53,699 bases of DNA, from contig VBEN01000008.1 of the NCBI GenBank assembly GCA_005881175.1, positions 1 through 53,699 on the forward strand, given 5' to 3'. The translations under genes and the position numbers were made by a program. The notes beneath the pieces are model-generated. The model did no database searches. It saw only the letters and a list, made by a program, of their open reading frames with translations, and was not told where the DNA came from. Shown here piece after piece: positions 41,710 to 49,837 of the stretch (positions within the stretch are counted from its first letter, which is position 1; every line of letters begins with the position of its first letter). Source of the DNA: Chloroflexota bacterium (GTDB lineage: Bacteria; Chloroflexota; Dormibacteria; CF-121).

Positions 41710-42222
41710 GTGTTCTGCCGCTTGTGCGGCAAGCCGATCGAGTCGGACGCCCGGTTCTGTCGGTTTTGTGGGAAGTCTCAGGCAGAGCCGGCCGGACGGC
41801 CCGCGGCATCGACCCCGAGCCGCCTCGGGCGCACCGGCTTCAACCTGGAAGACCGCCTTCAGCAGCTGTTTCCACGGCATCCGCTCCAGGACGAGTTCAT
41901 GCATATCGGCAGCATCGCGGCCTTCTTCATGGCGCTGATCGGCTTCGTGCTCGGCTTCTTTACATCCGCGATGGGCAGCCCATGGCTGAGCGTGAACTTC
42001 CTGCTGGGGTCGGTTGCCCTGCTCCTCTACCTGATTTTGCGCCAGTCAACCCTGAGCCAGGTTCGACCCCATGCGGACGGCCCAACTGCGACGGAGGCCG
42101 GGACCGCGAGTGGCCAGCAGGCCGGACGGCGGGGGGCGGGGGCATCTGAGGTTTCCAGCGAAGCCGCGACCGCCGAGTCTTCGCCACCGGGCGCCACCCG
42201 CCCACCAGCCACCCCGCGATAA
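41710..42222 (+). CDS. zinc-ribbon membrane protein, about 170 aa
   Basis: The GTG at 41710 follows GGGAG; a TTG at 41677 is an alternative. The N-terminus is a zinc ribbon, FCRLCGKPIESDARFCRFCG (two CxxC pairs). The middle has two membrane helices (about residues 72-92 and 98-118) and the tail is low-complexity Ala/Ser/Glu. Such zinc_ribbon_2 membrane proteins are common and of unknown role. Confidence 0.8.
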   Translation: MFCRLCGKPIESDARFCRFCGKSQAEPAGRPAASTPSRLGRTGFNLEDRLQQLFPRHPLQDEFMHIGSIAAFFMALIGFVLGFFTSAMGSPWLSVNFLLGSVALLLYLILRQSTLSQVRPHADGPTATEAGTASGQQAGRRGAGASEVSSEAATAESSPPGATRPPATPR

Positions 42223-42246
42223 AAAAACCGGCCCGAAGGCCGGTTT
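42221..42246 (-). terminator. intrinsic terminator of the csbD-like gene
   Basis: On the minus strand, AAACCGGCC and GGCCGGTTT form a 9-bp stem around a TTCG tetraloop, followed by a run of T. It also lies just after the plus-strand zinc-ribbon gene. Confidence 0.88.
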
Positions 42247-42263
42247 GCGCGATGTCCGGTACG

Positions 42264-42452
42264 CTACAGTCCCTTCTCGCCTTCGACCGGCTCGCCCGTG
42301 GCGGGCTCGCCTTCGGTCATCTCGCGTCCGGCGCCTTCGACGTCACCTTTCACCTTCTGCGCCTTACCTTCCCACTCCATCTTCTTGTCGCCGCTCAGCT
42401 TCCCGCCGGTATCCTTCAGTTCGCCTTCCGCCTTGTCGCCAAGCTCGCCCAC
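42264..42452 (-). CDS. CsbD-family stress protein, about 62 aa
   Basis: The GTG at 42452 has a strong GGGAGG 7 bases upstream; an upstream ATG at 42497 would add a poorly conserved leader. The core reads GELGDKAEGELKDTGGKLSGDKKMEWEGKAQKVKGDVEG, the usual CsbD pattern of repeated Gly-Lys amphipathic segments. CsbD proteins are small, abundant general-stress proteins of unknown mechanism. It has its own terminator. The 12 bases before its start match those before the DsrE gene. Confidence 0.88.
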   Translation of the reverse strand: MGELGDKAEGELKDTGGKLSGDKKMEWEGKAQKVKGDVEGAGREMTEGEPATGEPVEGEKGL

Positions 42453-42586
42453 GCTGCACCTCCCTAGATTTAACGCCGACGATGGCGCTGTTAGCAAACA
42501 TGATAACAGCGCACTGAGGTTCTGTCTATATCATGAGCCCCCGGGTGGGCCTTCAACTGAGTTCACATCTATTTACGAATCCTACG

Positions 42587-42616
42587 TTGAGGCCGCTCAC
42601 CATGCGCCCCTATACT
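42587..42616 (+). promoter_or_regulatory. promoter (TTGAGG, 18 bases, TATACT)
   Basis: TTGAGG (42587-42592) and TATACT (42611-42616) are separated by 18 bases and lie upstream of MerR paralogue 4. The slightly long spacing is compatible with MerR-type control. Confidence 0.5.
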
Positions 42617-42689
42617 CTCAGGGCGATTTCGCCGTCCCAATTCACGCGGCGGACCGTCAGGACCGGAAGCAAGAGAACTGGAGGAACCT

Positions 42690-43037
42690 ATGGTAACCGC
42701 CGTCAAGCGCGAGACCCGACGCGACACGAACATCTCCCTCGACAAGCCGATCTACACCATCAGCGTGGCATCGGAGATCCTGGAGACCCATCCGCGGACC
42801 CTGATGATGTACGAGCACCTCGGCTTGGTCGTGCCCAAGCGGACATCGACGAACCGGCGGCGCTTCTCGCAGCGCGACGTCATGAAGCTGCAGACGATCC
42901 AGAAGCTCACCCGGCAGCACTCCGTCAACCTGGCGGGGGTCCGTTACATCATGAAACTGCTGAAGCTGCTTTACGAAAACCAGCTGACGGCACCGGTCGA
43001 GCTTCGCGACATCGACGTATCGCAGCTCGACGTCTAA
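42690..43037 (+). CDS. MerR-family regulator, HspR-like (paralogue 4)
   Basis: 115 aa. YTISVASEILETHPRTLMMYEHLGLVVPKRTSTNRRRFSQRDVMKLQTIQKLTRQHSVNLAGVRYIMKLLKLL is nearly identical to paralogue 5 at 43762, pointing to a recent local duplication. GGAGG precedes the ATG. Unlike paralogues 3 and 5 it has no receiver gene directly upstream, only a free promoter. No effector-binding domain. Confidence 0.92.
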   Translation: MVTAVKRETRRDTNISLDKPIYTISVASEILETHPRTLMMYEHLGLVVPKRTSTNRRRFSQRDVMKLQTIQKLTRQHSVNLAGVRYIMKLLKLLYENQLTAPVELRDIDVSQLDV

Positions 43038-43143
43038 ACGCGACGGATCGCCTGGGCGGCCGCTGAAATTTTTGCGGATCGTTATGCGCAGGGTTCCCGG
43101 TTTACCGACAGTCGGCGCGGGACAATTACTGACTGTGCTCCTG

Positions 43144-43172
43144 TTGACAAGACTCGTGGGCCTTCCTATAAT
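43144..43172 (+). promoter_or_regulatory. perfect consensus sigma-70 promoter
   Basis: TTGACA (43144-43149), a spacer of exactly 17 bases, and TATAAT (43167-43172). It should start transcription near 43180, about 170 bases before the receiver gene. Confidence 0.8.
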
Positions 43173-43200
43173 CCGCATTAGTTCTCTTGCCCCCCTCTTC

Positions 43201-43222
43201 GGGCCCTCCCTTCGGAGGGCCT
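43201..43222 (+). terminator. GC-rich hairpin soon after the consensus promoter
   Basis: GGCCCTCC and GGAGGGCC form an 8-bp stem around CTTC, followed by TTAAACTTTTCT. It is about 20 bases after the expected transcription start and could be an attenuator of the receiver/MerR operon or the end of a very short RNA. The rest of the 310-base gap (43038-43348) holds a small ATGCC/GGCAT hairpin near 43258 and a TATACT at about 43320. Confidence 0.55.
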
Positions 43223-43348
43223 TAAACTTTTCTGGGGGATTCCCGACGGTTGGGCGTATGCCTTGGAGGCATCGGGCCGTATCACTTTCCACAAGGGCGG
43301 CGAGATTCACCGACTTCGTCTATACTGCTTCGCGCCAAGGGGAGTGTT

Positions 43349-43777
43349 ATGGAAAGTAAGACGCGCCGCGGCGCCGGAGCGAGCCGGGCGACGCAGACGG
43401 ATGAGGATCTGGTCGATGTTCTCCTCGTGGAAGACGATCCCTCCGTTCTGGAGATGTACCGCCTCAAGCTGGAGCTCGATGGTTATCGCGTCAACACCGC
43501 GCTCGATGGCGAGGAAGGCCTCAAGAAAGCGGGAGACCTGACGCCCGACATCATCTTCCTCGATATCCGCCTGCCGAAAATGGACGGGCTCGAGGTGTTG
43601 AGAAAATTGCGAGCGCAAGAGAAGACGCGGGATATTCCGGTTATCATCCTTTCTAATTACGATGAAGAGGATCTGGTCGCGCGCGGGTTGCGCCTGGGGG
43701 CCCACGAATACCTCATCAAGGCGCGGACCACGCCGACCAGTCTGTCTGAGGGGATTGAGGATTGGCTAAAGGAGTAA
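43349..43777 (+). CDS. single-domain response regulator, second copy of the receiver/MerR pair
   Basis: 142 aa from the ATG at 43349, preceded by GGGGAG; the frame is open upstream but that part lies in the leader. The receiver has LLVEDDPSVLEMYRLKLELDGY, IFLDIRLPKMDG (phospho-Asp), ILSNYDEEDLV (Ser for Thr) and YLIKARTTP (Lys), and ends EGIEDWLKE. It is very close to the copy at 37809. The N-terminal 20 residues are basic and Thr-rich. The MerR gene begins inside its last 16 bases. Confidence 0.94.
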   Translation: MESKTRRGAGASRATQTDEDLVDVLLVEDDPSVLEMYRLKLELDGYRVNTALDGEEGLKKAGDLTPDIIFLDIRLPKMDGLEVLRKLRAQEKTRDIPVIILSNYDEEDLVARGLRLGAHEYLIKARTTPTSLSEGIEDWLKE

Positions 43778-44109
43778 CCCGTCGCGCACCGTCTGACACG
43801 AGCCTGTCGCTGGATAAGCCGATCTACACCATCAGCGTTGCCTCGGAGATTCTGCAGACCCATCCTCGAACGCTGATGATGTACGAGCACCTGGGCCTGG
43901 TTGTCCCCAAGCGCACGTCCACCAACCGCCGCCGCTTTTCACAGCGCGATATCCGAAAACTCCAGGCGATCCAGACCTTAACGCGCCAGCATGGCGTCAA
44001 CCTCAATGGCGCCCGCTACGTATTGCGTTTGCTCCGAATCCTGGTCGACAACGGGCTACAGGCCCCGGCCGAACTCCGCGACCTCGACGTTAAAGAACTG
44101 GACGTCTAG
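43762..44109 (+). CDS. MerR-family regulator, HspR-like (paralogue 5, receiver-coupled)
   Basis: 115 aa from a TTG at 43762. The start is supported by alignment: 22 residues precede LDKPIYTISVASEIL here and in paralogue 4. The HTH and NLNGARYVLRLLRILVDN part match paralogues 3 and 4. The start overlaps the receiver by 16 bases in the same sequence context as the other pair. It ends KELDV like paralogue 4 (SQLDV). Confidence 0.92.
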   Translation: MAKGVTRRAPSDTSLSLDKPIYTISVASEILQTHPRTLMMYEHLGLVVPKRTSTNRRRFSQRDIRKLQAIQTLTRQHGVNLNGARYVLRLLRILVDNGLQAPAELRDLDVKELDV

Positions 44110-44242
44110 GACCAGCCGGTGCGGGCGCGTCCCGCGCCGTCGTCGGGAAGGGAAAGCTCTCGTCACACGGGGGCAACATCTCTGCAGCGATGCGATGGCC
44201 GAAATGTTGGCTTTGATTGCGCTCGATACTTTATGAGCACGC

Positions 44243-44731
44243 ATGAGCTTTCGGCCGGATAGCCCGCTGAATCGGCTCGTCATCCTCTGGCCCGGTGTTC
44301 CGATTGCCGCGTGTGCGCTCGGGTTCGTGCTGGCCGTCGTCGAAGTCTCGGAGACCCACAACGGCTCCTTTGCGGCACTCGCGATTGCGATGGGCTGCGG
44401 TCTGGCATTCAGCGTCGGCCTGCTCTTCCACAGCTTCTTCATCGAGTGGATGGAAGTCACGGTCACTCGCGAAGGCATTGCGGTGCGCCCCGTCGGGCAC
44501 GCCTGGCTCAATCGCCAGCCACGGATAGTCCCCTGGGATCGGGTCCAGGGGACGAACCAGGTCATCACGCGCCAGGGTGGCCATCTCGAAATCGCCGCTG
44601 GCAGCCAGATCCTGAAATTGGATCGCGCCCTGTTCCGTGCCGACACCTTTGCGAACCTATCCGCCGCGCTCGCCCAGCGAACCCGCCAGTGGGGCGCGGC
44701 CAGCTACGACGAGGAACTTGCGGCAGCCTGA
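44243..44731 (+). CDS. membrane protein with PH-like domain, 162 aa
   Basis: Two hydrophobic segments (about residues 12-32 and 43-67) are followed by a ~90-residue domain, MEVTVTREGIAVRPVGHAWLNRQPRIVPWDRVQG, with the WxxV-type strand pattern of bacterial PH-like (DUF304-type) domains. GATACT ends 12 bases before the ATG. The function is unknown; such proteins often assist membrane stress responses, which is only a family association. Confidence 0.65.
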   Translation: MSFRPDSPLNRLVILWPGVPIAACALGFVLAVVEVSETHNGSFAALAIAMGCGLAFSVGLLFHSFFIEWMEVTVTREGIAVRPVGHAWLNRQPRIVPWDRVQGTNQVITRQGGHLEIAAGSQILKLDRALFRADTFANLSAALAQRTRQWGAASYDEELAAA

Positions 44732-44743
44732 GTCGCCGAGTCG

Positions 44744-45364
44744 CTAACTGCGGTAATAGACCTGCGCCGAGTGCACGGCTTGCCGATAGCTGCCATAACG
44801 GGCCTGCAGTGTGGTGCGATCGCCGTACCACGGGTCGTTGATATAGAGGGTGTGGCCACTGTGGCCGGTGATCACCACAAAGTGCATGCCCCCGTACAGC
44901 CGCACCTCGGCGACGACCAGGCGACCGGCATCGAGTTGAGCCTCCACCATGGATTGCGGGGGCAGGTCTTCGATGTCCTGGTCGTCGGTGCGTAGCTGGG
45001 ACACCATGCCGGGAACGTGCAGCCACTTCCAGCGCACAGATCCCTGGGTCGCGGCTGCGGCCTGACGCCAGAGCAGGAGGTCATTCTCGAGGTAGCCCCC
45101 ATTTGCGGTCAGCCAGCGGTTGAGCATTCCCGGATTGGTGGAGTAACCGTAGGCCGCCGTCACCATCGTGACCGCGGTCAGCGCGCAGCCGGCTGAGCCG
45201 ATCGTGTCCACTCGATCGCTGCCCAGCGCGTCGCGAGACCATTGCAGCGAGCGCTGGCTGAAAGTTGGCACCGGCGCGCCGGCAAATGCTCCTAGGCTCC
45301 CCGCCGCCCACGCTACGATGGCCAGCACGCTGGCCGCCAGCGCCCGGCGCCGAGCCCTCTCCAC
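44744..45364 (-). CDS. exported C39-family cysteine peptidase-like protein
   Basis: 206 aa with an N-terminal signal sequence (residues ~9-28). The C39-like fold shows VPTFSQRS, the catalytic Cys in GSAGCALTAV (~58), His in GGMHFVVITGH and Asp in YINDPWYGDRT. C39 domains process double-glycine leaders in bacteriocin export or act as stand-alone surface peptidases. No bacteriocin gene is nearby, so a wall-associated peptidase is more likely. It is convergent with the PH-like gene. Confidence 0.85.
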   Translation of the reverse strand: MERARRRALAASVLAIVAWAAGSLGAFAGAPVPTFSQRSLQWSRDALGSDRVDTIGSAGCALTAVTMVTAAYGYSTNPGMLNRWLTANGGYLENDLLLWRQAAAATQGSVRWKWLHVPGMVSQLRTDDQDIEDLPPQSMVEAQLDAGRLVVAEVRLYGGMHFVVITGHSGHTLYINDPWYGDRTTLQARYGSYRQAVHSAQVYYRS

Positions 45365-45448
45365 GGCGCCATCTTACGGTCGAGGTTGGGTCAAGTCCAG
45401 CGGCGGCGATGTCGGCTTTGGATCGTTACCGGTTGGTGACAGTCTGGG

Positions 45449-45769
45449 TCAGCGAAGCAGGCTCTTCAGGTCGCCGGCGTGGCCGCCCAGCGCCAGGCGG
45501 GCATCGAGAACATCGTCGGGACTGATGGGAACGCCCAGCTCCTCGGTGGGCTCGTCACGCACGTCAATCACGGGCGTGGCAGTCTCGGTCTCAGCCGCGA
45601 CGGCGACGGCGATCAGCCGGGCGTCCTGGCAATGGGCACACGTCACCTTGACCAGCGACTGCTCATCATGGTGCGTCACCATTTCGAGCTGGCAGTCGGC
45701 CAGGCTCTGCCCGCACCTGGGGCACTGGAAGCGACCGGCCTGACGCCGGAGAATATCAAGCACGTCCAC
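45449..45769 (-). CDS. zinc-ribbon protein, 106 aa
   Basis: FQCPRCGQSL and VTCAHCQDA supply two CxxC pairs about 30 residues apart (a zinc ribbon, residues ~15-50). The tail is acidic (IDVRDEPTEELG) and contains SPDDVLDARLALGGHAGDL. It could bind nucleic acid or protein; the partner is unknown. It is divergent from the GH18 gene. Confidence 0.7.
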   Translation of the reverse strand: MDVLDILRRQAGRFQCPRCGQSLADCQLEMVTHHDEQSLVKVTCAHCQDARLIAVAVAAETETATPVIDVRDEPTEELGVPISPDDVLDARLALGGHAGDLKSLLR

Positions 45770-45912
45770 GTTTTTTTCCTACCCGGAAGCTGGCGGAGCA
45801 AACCAGCAAAGCTGATAGCGGTGGCACGGTGTAAGCGCCTAATGGCTGAGCCTCAGTTGATGCAAGACCGATCGTTTGCCGGTCCGGTGGCACCCAGCGA
45901 TACTCGCGCCGG

Positions 45913-47556
45913 ATGCGCCTTCCCGTCTTTGTGGGCGCCGGGGCGATGGCCACCGGAATCCTGTTGCTGGGCGGCCTCCTGGCAACCGAGCTGAACCCCA
46001 TGCCGGTGGTCAATGTCGATGCCATGGAGATCGACGGCGCCTCTGTGCTATCGGTACCCCTGCCTGAGGTGTCGCCCCGGCCACAGCTGGTGATCAAGGT
46101 CAGCGGGCCGCTTCGGCCTGGAGATTGGCACCTCACGATCGATGGCCGGCCGCTCGCCGTTTCCGCGGTTTCGCAGGCGGCCATTTTGCGGGTGATGATC
46201 CCCGGGCCCCTGCCGCTCGGCAGCCGTCACACCGTCCAACTGTCAGCGGGGGCAATGCACATTCGCGCCGCCTTTCAGATCGTGCCTCCCCTGAGTGCCA
46301 GCATCACCACGCGTCTCTATCAGCTGCAGGCCGACGCTCAGATCAGCGTGGCGGCGACTATCCGCTTTTCGCGCGCGGTGATGAACCACGCGCAGGCTGA
46401 GCAGCACCTGCACATGACCGGAAACCCGATTTTGACCTGGCGCGACCACCAGACGCTTGATGCGATTTCCACCGGGTTTGCCCTGTCCGGCCACGCGGCC
46501 GTCGCGCTTGATGCGGGCGTGCAGGCCGCCGATGGCACGTTCAGCCGGCAACCCGCCGCCGCTGCACTCTCGATCCCATCGACCATCACCCAGGTGGCGC
46601 CCGGCCACATGGTGCAGATGTATTACGTCAACACCGACGATGGCCGGGCCGCGCTGTTGTCGCATCTGAAGCAGATCGATGTGCTCAGCCCCGCCTGGTA
46701 CGACGCCAATGCGAATGGCAGCATCACGGGCTATGCGCGGCGCGATGTGATCGATGCGGCCCACGCGAACGGGATTGCCATCATTCCGCTGGTAGTCAAT
46801 AAAGATGTTGACCCCGGCGTCGGGCACGCCATCCTCGCCGATCCAGACCGGCGCGCGACGCTGGCCCGCAATCTCGTCAACGAGGCCAAGACTTACGGCT
46901 ACGCTGGCTTCCAGCTCGACTTCGAGCAGATTCCCTGGACCGACCGCGACCTGCTCACGGCGCTGGTCCAGGACTGTGCAAGTGCCTTCCATGCCGCCGG
47001 TCTCAACCTCTCGATCGCGGTGATCCCTCGGCTTCCGAGTGATGAGACAGCGACCGGCTGGTTGCTCAAATACTTCCACCAATGGTCGGGCGCCTATGAC
47101 TTCGCCGCCCTGGCGAAGGCGGCCGACTTTCTGTCCTTCATGACCTACGACGAGCACAACGGTGTCACCGAGGCGGGCGCCGTCGCTGGAACGCCGTGGA
47201 TGCGCCAGGCGCTCGAGTTCTCGATGCAGGGCGTGCCCCCGGAGAAGGCAACCCTCGGCCTGCCAACCTACTATCACGACTGGACGGGCGTCGGGTACCT
47301 GACGTCGAGCTCCTACGCCGATGCGATGATGCTGGCCCAGCAGCATGGGGCGACCCCGGTTTTTGATCCAGTCGAGGATGAGATGCACTTCGGTTACGAC
47401 GCCTATGGGGTGCATCACGAGCTCTGGATTCAGAGCACCGAAACGCTGCGCCGAAAACTGCCGCTGATGTACGAGTTCGGCCTCAAGGGCATCAGTGTCT
47501 GGCGGCTGGGCTTCGAAGATCCTTCTTTCTGGAATCTGATTCCGCCGCGGCGATAG
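45913..47556 (+). CDS. exported glycoside hydrolase family 18 protein (YdhD/SleL-like)
   Basis: 547 aa. Signal peptide or anchor at residues 1-26, Ig-like domains over ~50-225, then a GH18 TIM barrel (~235-547). The barrel shows GFQLDFEQIPW, the DxE catalytic motif with Glu as acid, MTYDEHNGV and LGLPTYYHDW. The layout resembles spore-cortex and wall GH18 enzymes that cut N-acetylglucosamine bonds. A GATACT ends 8 bases before the ATG. Its end overlaps the convergent kinase gene by 65 bases. Confidence 0.88.
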   Translation: MRLPVFVGAGAMATGILLLGGLLATELNPMPVVNVDAMEIDGASVLSVPLPEVSPRPQLVIKVSGPLRPGDWHLTIDGRPLAVSAVSQAAILRVMIPGPLPLGSRHTVQLSAGAMHIRAAFQIVPPLSASITTRLYQLQADAQISVAATIRFSRAVMNHAQAEQHLHMTGNPILTWRDHQTLDAISTGFALSGHAAVALDAGVQAADGTFSRQPAAAALSIPSTITQVAPGHMVQMYYVNTDDGRAALLSHLKQIDVLSPAWYDANANGSITGYARRDVIDAAHANGIAIIPLVVNKDVDPGVGHAILADPDRRATLARNLVNEAKTYGYAGFQLDFEQIPWTDRDLLTALVQDCASAFHAAGLNLSIAVIPRLPSDETATGWLLKYFHQWSGAYDFAALAKAADFLSFMTYDEHNGVTEAGAVAGTPWMRQALEFSMQGVPPEKATLGLPTYYHDWTGVGYLTSSSYADAMMLAQQHGATPVFDPVEDEMHFGYDAYGVHHELWIQSTETLRRKLPLMYEFGLKGISVWRLGFEDPSFWNLIPPRR

Positions 47557-49063
47557 GGGTTCCGTGCTCGGGCCCTCCGCGTGGGGGAAAGAGCAGGTCA
47601 TAGAGGTCTTGCTGGCGCCGCCGGGCACGCTCGTAGATCGCGTGGACGCTCGCCCGCGGCTGGTGACTTCTACCGCGCGCCGGTGATGAGGACCACAACC
47701 GGGGCAACCGGCCGAGCGCCTCGAGCGCGAGCAGCGCCGCACCACGACTTGAGGCCTCTCTTTCGGGGGACGTCGTCACCGGCAGGTTGAGGGCGTCGGC
47801 CAGCATCTGGCGCCAGGCGGCGGAATGAATAAGCTGGCCGCCGGTCGCGATCACCGCGCGGGGGCGGGGCACGGCATGGTCGATGGCGCTGGCGACGGCG
47901 ACGAGCTGATAGGTGATCGCCTCCATGGAGGCACGCAGCATGTGCGCCGGCTGGCTGCCGAGCGACAACCCGGCGATCACCGCTCGGGCGTCGCCGCGCC
48001 AGTTCGGGCTGCGCTCGCCGGCCCAGAAGGGAAGCACGGTGAGGCCGTGGCTGTCTGGTGGAACGGCGGCGGCTGCACGCTCCAACGCTTTGTAGTGCTG
48101 TTGACCGAGCCCGGCGGTGAGCCAGCGCACCACGTTGCCGCCTTCGCTCAGGGCGCCGCCCAGGACGTAGCGCTCTCGATCGAGCCGGTAGACGAAGGCG
48201 CCCCACGGGATGGTCAGGTCGTTCTGGTCGAGGATGACGCGTAGAGCGCTCGAGGTGCCAATGGTGGCGCAGAGCCAGCGAGGGTCGACGCAGCCGGCGC
48301 CCACGTTCGCGAGCGCGCCGTCGCCCAGAGGAAGGAACCAGGGGACGTCGCGCAGCTGCGGCCAGCGTTTGACGAAGCTCGGACGTAGTGTCGTGATCGG
48401 CTGGTCGCGGTCCGCCAGCGGTGCGAGGTAGTCGGTGCCGATACCCGCAATCTCGAGTGCCTCCGCGTCCCACTGACAATGATGGATGTCGAACAACCCG
48501 GTGCCGGACGCAATCGAGAGGCTAACGCGATACTCGCCCAGCAATCGCTGATAGAGGTGCTCGGCGAGTGAGATCCACCGCACCGTTCGGGCGACCGCCG
48601 GCCGCCGGGTCTCCCGCAGCCAGCGGAGCTTCGCCGGCCAGAAGCTCGCGTGAAAAAAGCAGCCGGTGCGGTTGTGGTAGGCGCGCTCATCGAATTGCGT
48701 GCGCAGGTTGCGCGTTTGGGGTGCGCCGCGCGTGTCGGCCCAGGTAAGCAGCTCGGTGGTCGGGCGGCCGCTGCGGTCGACTCCCATCAGGCTGTGCCAG
48801 TAGCAGGCGGCGGCGGCGGCAATGATGTCGACCTTCTCTTTGCGGGCCGCCTTCAGCGCGGCATCGATGCTTGATGCGATGAGTCGCAGCAAATCATCGG
48901 GATCCGAGGAGACCTCTCCCGGATCGGTGGTCCGGACCTTGTAGGGAAGATCGCAAAGCGTTGGCGCGAGCATCTGTCCGCGGGTGTCGTAGACCACCGC
49001 GCGGACGGATGAGGTGCCGATGTCCAAGGCCAGCACGCCTTCACCGGATTTCGTCTTGGGCAT
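47492..49063 (-). CDS. FGGY-family carbohydrate kinase (gluconokinase/xylulokinase-like)
   Basis: 523 aa. ALDIGTSSVRAVVYD (about residues 12-26) is the phosphate-1 motif. WADTRG with the preceding SLMGVD region, the LGDGALANVGAGC and TIGTSSALR segments, and ATGGQLIHSAAWRQMLADAL complete the actin-like ATPase fold. FGGY kinases phosphorylate sugars; gluconate, xylulose or glycerol are possible, and gluconokinase-like features seem closest. No sugar transporter is adjacent. The C-terminal ~30 residues lie in the overlap with GH18. Confidence 0.88.
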   Translation of the reverse strand: MPKTKSGEGVLALDIGTSSVRAVVYDTRGQMLAPTLCDLPYKVRTTDPGEVSSDPDDLLRLIASSIDAALKAARKEKVDIIAAAAACYWHSLMGVDRSGRPTTELLTWADTRGAPQTRNLRTQFDERAYHNRTGCFFHASFWPAKLRWLRETRRPAVARTVRWISLAEHLYQRLLGEYRVSLSIASGTGLFDIHHCQWDAEALEIAGIGTDYLAPLADRDQPITTLRPSFVKRWPQLRDVPWFLPLGDGALANVGAGCVDPRWLCATIGTSSALRVILDQNDLTIPWGAFVYRLDRERYVLGGALSEGGNVVRWLTAGLGQQHYKALERAAAAVPPDSHGLTVLPFWAGERSPNWRGDARAVIAGLSLGSQPAHMLRASMEAITYQLVAVASAIDHAVPRPRAVIATGGQLIHSAAWRQMLADALNLPVTTSPEREASSRGAALLALEALGRLPRLWSSSPARGRSHQPRASVHAIYERARRRQQDLYDLLFPPRGGPEHGTPIAAAESDSRKKDLRSPAARH

Positions 49064-49117
49064 GCCTGATTTTCCGCCAATCCTCTGATAAACTGTGCCA
49101 GCCTAAAGCCGTACCGC

Positions 49118-49193
49118 TGGGGCGTGGCCAAGCTGGTAAGGCGCCTGACTCTGGATCAGGTAATCCTAGGTTCGAATCCTAGCGCCCCAGCCA
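49118..49193 (+). tRNA. tRNA-Gln (anticodon CTG), CCA encoded
   Basis: Acceptor TGGGGCG/CGCCCCA, D-arm GCCAAGC...GGTAAGGC, anticodon arm CCTGA CTCTGGA TCAGG with CTG, T-arm CTAGG TTCGAAT CCTAG, discriminator G and encoded CCA. It marks the left edge of the atypical 49.2-52.8 kb segment. Confidence 0.95.
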
Positions 49194-49395
49194 TCGCCTG
49201 CAGCGCGAGCCGTCCTCCTCAAGATTGGGCCGGTTGTTCGTAGGACTCCGCCTTGACCGAGCTGGCTCGCGGCTCGGCTGCAGCGCGATCTGTTCACCAA
49301 TCAGGAACGGACGAGCCACATGGTGGAATTGATGGACCTGCAACACACGTGACGGGCGGGGGGAGGCTCGCTACCACAAGTTCGGGTTTACGCGA

Positions 49396-49837
49396 GTGTC
49401 TGAGCGCTGGCCGCGGCCGAGCCAGGACAGGCACCATTCGGAGGAATCCCCTGCGACTCATGCGGAGATCGATCAAGCCGAACGGCGGCTAGGCGTCCGG
49501 TTTCCTGCCGACTATCGGTCGTACCTGCTGGGTCAGAACGGCCTAAAGGGCTGGTTCGGCGACGTCTATCTGGAGCTGTATCCGGTGAGTCGAGTGGTCG
49601 ATGCGACCGAGGCTCATGACCATCAGACGTGGCAGCCAGGGCTAGTCCTAATCGGCGGAGACGGTGCCGGCGAGGCGGTGGGCTACGACTTCCGTAAGCC
49701 GGAGCCCCCTATAGTCCTTGTCAACTTGGTGTCAGCCGGATGGGAGGATGCCTCCTTTTCAAGCAGCCTCCTTTACCGAGTTCATGGGGCAGCGACGCCG
49801 CGGCGAGGAGTTCAGCTTCGTTAGTGGCTACGAGTAG
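49396..49837 (+). pseudogene. SMI1/KNR4-family gene with a one-base frameshift
   Basis: The frame from the GTG at 49396 shows the SMI1/KNR4 pattern: AEIDQAERRLGVRFPADYRSYLLGQNG (about residues 22-48), VDATEAHD, LVLIGGDGAGEAVGYDF and VNLVSAGWEDAS. Near 49755 the reading changes character. The +1 frame continues with FQAASFTEFMGQRRRGEEFSFVSG and stops at 49835-49837, a typical SMI1 end (SFxEFL). An extra T in the T-run near 49755 explains this. SMI1 proteins are often immunity proteins to contact-dependent toxins, but no toxin is nearby. The 200 bases upstream contain GNAT-like scraps but no intact gene. Confidence 0.7.

Noticed and set aside
46243..47745. 500-codon minus-strand frame under the GH18 gene
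   Set aside because: Shadow frame; the plus strand encodes a clear signal peptide, Ig-like domains and the GH18 motif.
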